This document shows positions 5,478-7,891 of a stretch of DNA of 7,891 nt, in pieces. Source of the stretch: a bacterium (lineage in GTDB: Bacteria > Verrucomicrobiota > Verrucomicrobiae > Limisphaerales > J093). Positions within the stretch are counted from its first letter, which is position 1, and the number at the start of each line of letters is the position of its first letter. A program made the translations under genes and the position numbers. The notes beneath the pieces were generated by a model that saw only the letters and a list, made by a program, of their open reading frames with translations, searched no databases and was not told where the DNA came from. The stretch is taken from NCBI GenBank assembly GCA_021839785.1, contig JAKCAB010000388.1, positions 1-7,891 on the forward strand. The letters run 5' to 3'.

Positions 5478-5692
5478 CCAAAGCGCTGTGGGAGTCCCGG
5501 CTAGTCCTGCATTCGAAGCGAGCGCGTTGACGCTCCCTGCCTGTCGTCAGACTTCTGTGCGATCGAGTTTTGGGGGAAGTCAGGTTCGACTCCTGACGGA
5601 GCACTTGGCACCGGGGAGCACTTCGTCGCCTCCAGCGAAGCCAAGTCAACGGCCGCCGGACAGAAGTCTTTGGGTGAAGCGATCCCGCCGGT
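5478..5692. other. Convergent intergenic region rich in inverted repeats
   Basis: This 215-nt region separates the 3' ends of the anti-sigma-like gene and the cvpA-like gene. It holds GAGCG (5520-5524) / CGCTC (5531-5535) with a 6-nt loop, and the multi-stem element described at 5549-5669. It also holds a direct repeat GGAGCACTT (5598-5606 and 5615-5623). No stem is followed by a T run on either strand, so no classic intrinsic terminator is apparent. No open frame here has recognisable protein content. Confidence 0.6.
5549..5669. ncRNA. Candidate structured RNA with junction architecture
   Basis: A perfect 10-bp inverted repeat, AGACTTCTGT (5549-5558) with ACAGAAGTCT (5660-5669), encloses two further perfect stems. 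The first is G-TCAGG (5579-5584) with CCTGA-C (5592-5597) around the 7-nt loop TTCGACT. The second is ACTTGGC (5603-5609) with GCCAAGT (5640-5646), which contains an inner GGAG (5615-5618) / CTCC (5630-5633). All can form together as a junction. GACTTC (5550-5555) could instead pair with GAAGTC (5576-5581), so two exclusive folds are possible. The T-arm-like loop favours the + strand, but inverted repeats are present in both strands. Transcription is not shown; a 3' untranslated element, a small mobile element or chance are alternatives. Confidence 0.3.
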
Positions 5693-7087
5693 TCAGTACG
5701 TCCGCACGAACACAAATGTCTGCCCCTCTGCGGCCAGGGTCATATCGTCTTCTTCGATGACCGCGGAACCGTTCGATTCCTTGCCCTTGTCATCCTGCAG
5801 CTTGAGCTTGTAGCGGCTGCTCGAGCCTTCGCGTTGCCAGGTGCCCTTGGCGGCAAGGTTCAGTTCCGGTGCGCCCGGAATCGAGGCCATTGCTGCGGGA
5901 GCGGGCTGGTTTTGCGGAGCGGCTTGCGGCGGTGGAGTCTGACCGCGGAAGTAGCGCTCCGCGTATCCGGGAGGCATGCGCGCAGGCTGGTTGGGCTGGT
6001 CTTGCTGCGCCTGTTGCGCCGCTTCCAAAGCCTTCTTCTGCGCTTCGATGATCTGCTTGGCCTGGTCGCTGAGTTCGAAGTGGATCGCAAGACTGTTGTC
6101 CGGCGCCGCCATCACGGTGAGTTGCGGCAGCCAGACCAGGAGCATCTGTTTCAACATCGCCATCTGTTTGGAGGGCATGTCGGGGTTCTTCTTCCGCGCG
6201 AGTGTGAACGTGGCGTGTGGATCCAGTTGCCACCACCCCAGGATCTTTTCCTCGTCGTATTTGGCCGACTTGCCGGTCTTCAGGTACTGATACAAATCTT
6301 TGAGCGAAACCTGCTGGAGTTCACCCATGATCTCCGCGCTGTTGATGAGGCCGACGATCTTCGGGTTCTTGAGCACTTCCACGATCGACCCGCGGGTTTG
6401 CAGCAGGTTCAAGAGCGCGGTGTCCGTCGCGATGTCCTTGAACTCCGGCCGCTGGCCCAACGCGAGGAATGCTGGATAGTCCGCCAGGCGCTGCTGCAGC
6501 GTGGCGTAATTCTGGTAGATCATCCCCAGCACGTCCGACGCCAGGTAATAGTTCTCCGGCATGGGATCGATCGCCGAAAGCGTTTTGTCCAGACCCGAAG
6601 CGCTCAAATCCTGGCGCGCGGTGCTGAGCATACGCTGCATGGTCGGGCTGTCATCGCCGGTCACCTGCACGGCCGGATAGCCGAAGATGTAAATCACCAA
6701 GCCGACCAGGATCGAGTAAATGGCGCCGCCGATCAGACCCACGCAAAGCCCCAGCCGTTGGTTCAGCCGCTCCCAGCGCAGGCGCGTGAAATCGTCGGTC
6801 GCGTACTTGAAGTGCATCGCAATTTTGTGGTGCACCACGAACGACAGGCCGATGAAAATCAACGCGATGAGGAGAAAGACCGTTACCGGCGGCACGACGA
6901 TCGACCAGATCGGGTGTTCCAGACCGACCTTAGGCACCAGCGGCTTCAGGTATGGCCCCAAAGGCAAGGCCAGGTAGGTCGCAACGATCAAACCCAGCAA
7001 GGCGACGAGCGAGCGGATCGCTCCTTTGTAGTAACCGCTTACCGCGAGGATCGCAAAAATCGCGATGACAATCAGCCAGAGCAACAT
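5693..7087 (-). CDS. CvpA family membrane protein with long C-terminal extension
   Basis: This 464-residue protein starts with a CvpA-like membrane domain. Hydrophobic spans lie at about 1-20, 26-47, 60-86 and 112-137, with G-Y-Y-K-G-A-I-R-S in the first loop, as in the G-x-x-x-G-x-x-R motif of CvpA. Escherichia coli CvpA has 162 residues and is linked to colicin V production and to envelope or purine-related phenotypes. Here about 320 extra residues follow: a helical soluble region (about 150-335), a Gln/Ala-rich possible coiled coil (about 340-367), a Pro/Gln/Ala-rich linker, and a small beta-rich end domain (about 410-464) ending GQTFVFVRTY. The start is the only ATG before the first span; the ribosome site is poor. 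It converges on the sigma/anti-sigma unit and diverges from the transposase. Function beyond an envelope role is unknown. Confidence 0.75.
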   Translation of the reverse strand: MLLWLIVIAIFAILAVSGYYKGAIRSLVALLGLIVATYLALPLGPYLKPLVPKVGLEHPIWSIVVPPVTVFLLIALIFIGLSFVVHHKIAMHFKYATDDFTRLRWERLNQRLGLCVGLIGGAIYSILVGLVIYIFGYPAVQVTGDDSPTMQRMLSTARQDLSASGLDKTLSAIDPMPENYYLASDVLGMIYQNYATLQQRLADYPAFLALGQRPEFKDIATDTALLNLLQTRGSIVEVLKNPKIVGLINSAEIMGELQQVSLKDLYQYLKTGKSAKYDEEKILGWWQLDPHATFTLARKKNPDMPSKQMAMLKQMLLVWLPQLTVMAAPDNSLAIHFELSDQAKQIIEAQKKALEAAQQAQQDQPNQPARMPPGYAERYFRGQTPPPQAAPQNQPAPAAMASIPGAPELNLAAKGTWQREGSSSRYKLKLQDDKGKESNGSAVIEEDDMTLAAEGQTFVFVRTY

Positions 7088-7103
7088 GCCGTGAACTTAA
7101 TCG

Positions 7104-7140
7104 GGAACCCGCCCAAACGCACGCGAAAAAACCGGGTTCC
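7104..7140. repeat. 8-bp inverted repeat upstream of the cvpA-like gene
   Basis: GGAACCCG (7104-7111) and CGGGTTCC (7133-7140) are perfect inverted copies separated by 21 nt. They lie 17-53 nt upstream of the cvpA-like start codon and just before the presumed insertion-sequence end. They could form a hairpin in that gene's leader or be an operator. Evidence is the symmetry only. Confidence 0.35.
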
Positions 7141-7152
7141 GCGCCGCGCGAT

Positions 7153-7174
7153 TTGCGCCAAAAAGATTGTTACC
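7153..7174 (+). repeat. IS end motif, copy 1
   Basis: TTGCGCCAAAAAGAT followed by TGTTACC. The same two blocks recur at 7209-7231 in the same orientation. Copy 1 is the outer one relative to the transposase gene and probably lies at or close to the left terminus of the element. Likely a transposase-binding site; the exact terminus cannot be fixed without a second copy of the element. Confidence 0.5.
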
Positions 7175-7208
7175 GGGGCGGGGTCGACCGGTTTGAATGA
7201 ACGGGTCG

Positions 7209-7231
7209 TTGCGCCAAAAGTCGGTGTTACC
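7209..7231 (+). repeat. IS end motif, copy 2
   Basis: TTGCGCCAAAAGTCGG followed by TGTTACC, 56 nt downstream of copy 1. It matches copy 1 in the first eleven bases and the last seven, with a variable centre one base longer. It ends 4 nt before the first in-frame ATG of the transposase, so binding here could also repress the transposase promoter (inference). Confidence 0.5.
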
Positions 7232-7247
7232 CGAGATGCACACCGAC

Positions 7248-7891
7248 ATGAGTCAACAAACCAAACACGAAGTGCTGGCCAAGCTGCGGCGTTCTTACGC
7301 CCGAGCCGGCACGGACTACAAACGTCAACTCCTCGACCAAGCGGTCGCCCTTTTGGGCTACCACCGCAAGGCGGCCATCCGCGCTCTGCGCGCCGGACCG
7401 CCGCCCCCGCGCGCCCCCGGTCTGCTCTTGGGCCGGCCCAAGACCTATCACCCCGAGACGCTGTTGCCCGTCTTGAAGCCGATCTGGTTTGCCGCCTTCC
7501 AACCCTGTGGTCTGCGCCTGCACGCCCTCCTGCCCGAATGGCTGCCCGCTTACGAAGCCGATCATCGCCGCTTGGACGGCGATCGGCGCCAGACGCTCTT
7601 GAGAGCCAGTCCCCGCACCTTGGACCGGCTGCTCGTCCCCCTGCGGGTGGCCGGCCGCCGGCTCACCGGCACCCGCCCCGGGAGTCTCTTGCGCCAGCGC
7701 ATCCCGATCCGCGGCGAGTGGACCGAGCAGGGCGCCGGTTGGATGGAACTCGACACGGTGGCCCTGTGCGGCGGTTGCCTCGATGACCACCACCTCTGGA
7801 TGCTCGACGGCGTGGACATCGGCACCGACTGGGCCGCGCTGCGCGCCCTCGAAAACCGCGGCCAGCACAGCACGCTGGCGCAGATTCGCGA
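7248..7891 (+). CDS. DDE transposase/integrase, N-terminal part
   Basis: The frame is open from 7236 to the window end with no stop; the gene continues beyond. The protein starts MSQQTKHEVLAKLRRSYARAG. A helix-turn-helix region follows (KRQLLDQAVALLGYHRKAAIRAL), then a Pro-rich linker and GRPKTYHPETLLPVLKPIW. A second DNA-binding-like stretch, SPRTLDRLLVPLR, comes next, then RIPIRGEW and WMELDTVALCGG. D169 in ELDTVA is probably the first catalytic aspartate of an integrase-core (rve) fold; the second Asp and the Glu are outside the window. It resembles IS481/ISNCY-type integrases annotated in Verrucomicrobia, but the IS family is uncertain. ATG 7248 was preferred over ATG 7236 because the MSxxTKxEVLAKLR opening looks like the natural start; the ribosome site is weak for both. 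Codon use is very GC-rich like its neighbours, so the base composition gives no sign of recent transfer. Confidence 0.85.
   Translation, partial: MSQQTKHEVLAKLRRSYARAGTDYKRQLLDQAVALLGYHRKAAIRALRAGPPPPRAPGLLLGRPKTYHPETLLPVLKPIWFAAFQPCGLRLHALLPEWLPAYEADHRRLDGDRRQTLLRASPRTLDRLLVPLRVAGRRLTGTRPGSLLRQRIPIRGEWTEQGAGWMELDTVALCGGCLDDHHLWMLDGVDIGTDWAALRALENRGQHSTLAQIR

Larger units (their letters stand above)
7153..7891 (+). mobile_element. Insertion sequence, left end (runs off the window)
   Basis: The element comprises the repeated end motifs and the 5' part of a DDE transposase gene. The left boundary is placed at the outer motif copy and may be off by some bases. The right end and any target-site duplication lie outside the window. 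It inserted within about 70 nt of the cvpA-like start codon, on the side where that gene's promoter should be. Confidence 0.6.

Noticed and set aside
5531..5603. Complete tRNA gene
   Set aside because: Only a T-arm and five acceptor pairs can be formed. There is no D-arm with a GG loop, no anticodon stem at the right spacing, and no CCA.
5549..5669. Miniature inverted-repeat mobile element with 10-bp ends
   Set aside because: The flanks (GTC on the left, TTG on the right) show no target-site duplication, and no second copy is in the window. The folded-RNA reading explains the internal stems better.
5834..7786. 650-codon open frame on the + strand
   Set aside because: It runs antisense through the cvpA-like gene and then out of frame through the transposase. 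The protein is Arg/His/Gln-rich with no domain-like sequence; both opposing genes are clearly real.
1..7891. CRISPR array, rRNA or prophage genes
   Set aside because: No regularly spaced repeats, rRNA-like sequence or phage structural or lysis motifs were seen anywhere in the window.

Overview
The window is high-GC bacterial DNA whose gene content best fits a verrucomicrobium (Limisphaerales/Pedosphaera-like). The clues are a periplasmic two-component-propeller sensor fragment with a LuxR-type regulator, an exported-looking lactonase, a long CvpA-type protein, an ECF sigma factor with a non-zinc membrane partner, and a transposase of a type I associate with that phylum. This assignment rests on recognition only; no search was run.

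Left part (1-1480, + strand): the 3' end of a PHP-like metal-dependent hydrolase gene is followed by a remnant of a propeller-type sensor histidine kinase. The remnant fuses the N-terminal propeller start directly to the last ~30 residues of the ATPase domain. An intact NarL/FixJ response regulator overlaps it by 14 bases, so the operon kept its regulator while the kinase lost its catalytic core.

Positions 1481-1902 hold no gene that I can support. They contain an AT-rich operator-like dyad, a 53-nt imperfect hairpin and a five-run G-quadruplex motif. A 6-phosphogluconolactonase-fold protein follows (1903-3078).

Middle part (3197-5477, + strand): a sigma-70-like promoter lies so close to its gene that the transcript may be leaderless. 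It serves a three-gene unit: a long-chain polyprenyl diphosphate synthase, an ECF sigma factor, and a small single-span membrane protein that is probably the anti-sigma factor. The Shine-Dalgarno sequence of the sigma gene lies in a small hairpin that also holds the stop codon of the synthase gene, suggesting translational coupling.

Positions 5478-5692, between convergent genes, are dense in perfect inverted repeats: a 10-bp closing pair around a tRNA-T-arm-like hairpin and a 7-bp hairpin. This is a candidate structured RNA of unknown identity.

Right part: a CvpA-family membrane protein with a long C-terminal extension is encoded on the minus strand (7087-5693). Divergent from it, the left end of an insertion sequence begins around 7150. 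It carries two direct copies of a ~22-bp motif, then the 5' two-thirds or so of a DDE transposase that runs off the window. No wholly new system is evident. The most unusual items are the collapsed sensor kinase, the structured intergenic region and the synthase/sigma/anti-sigma unit.
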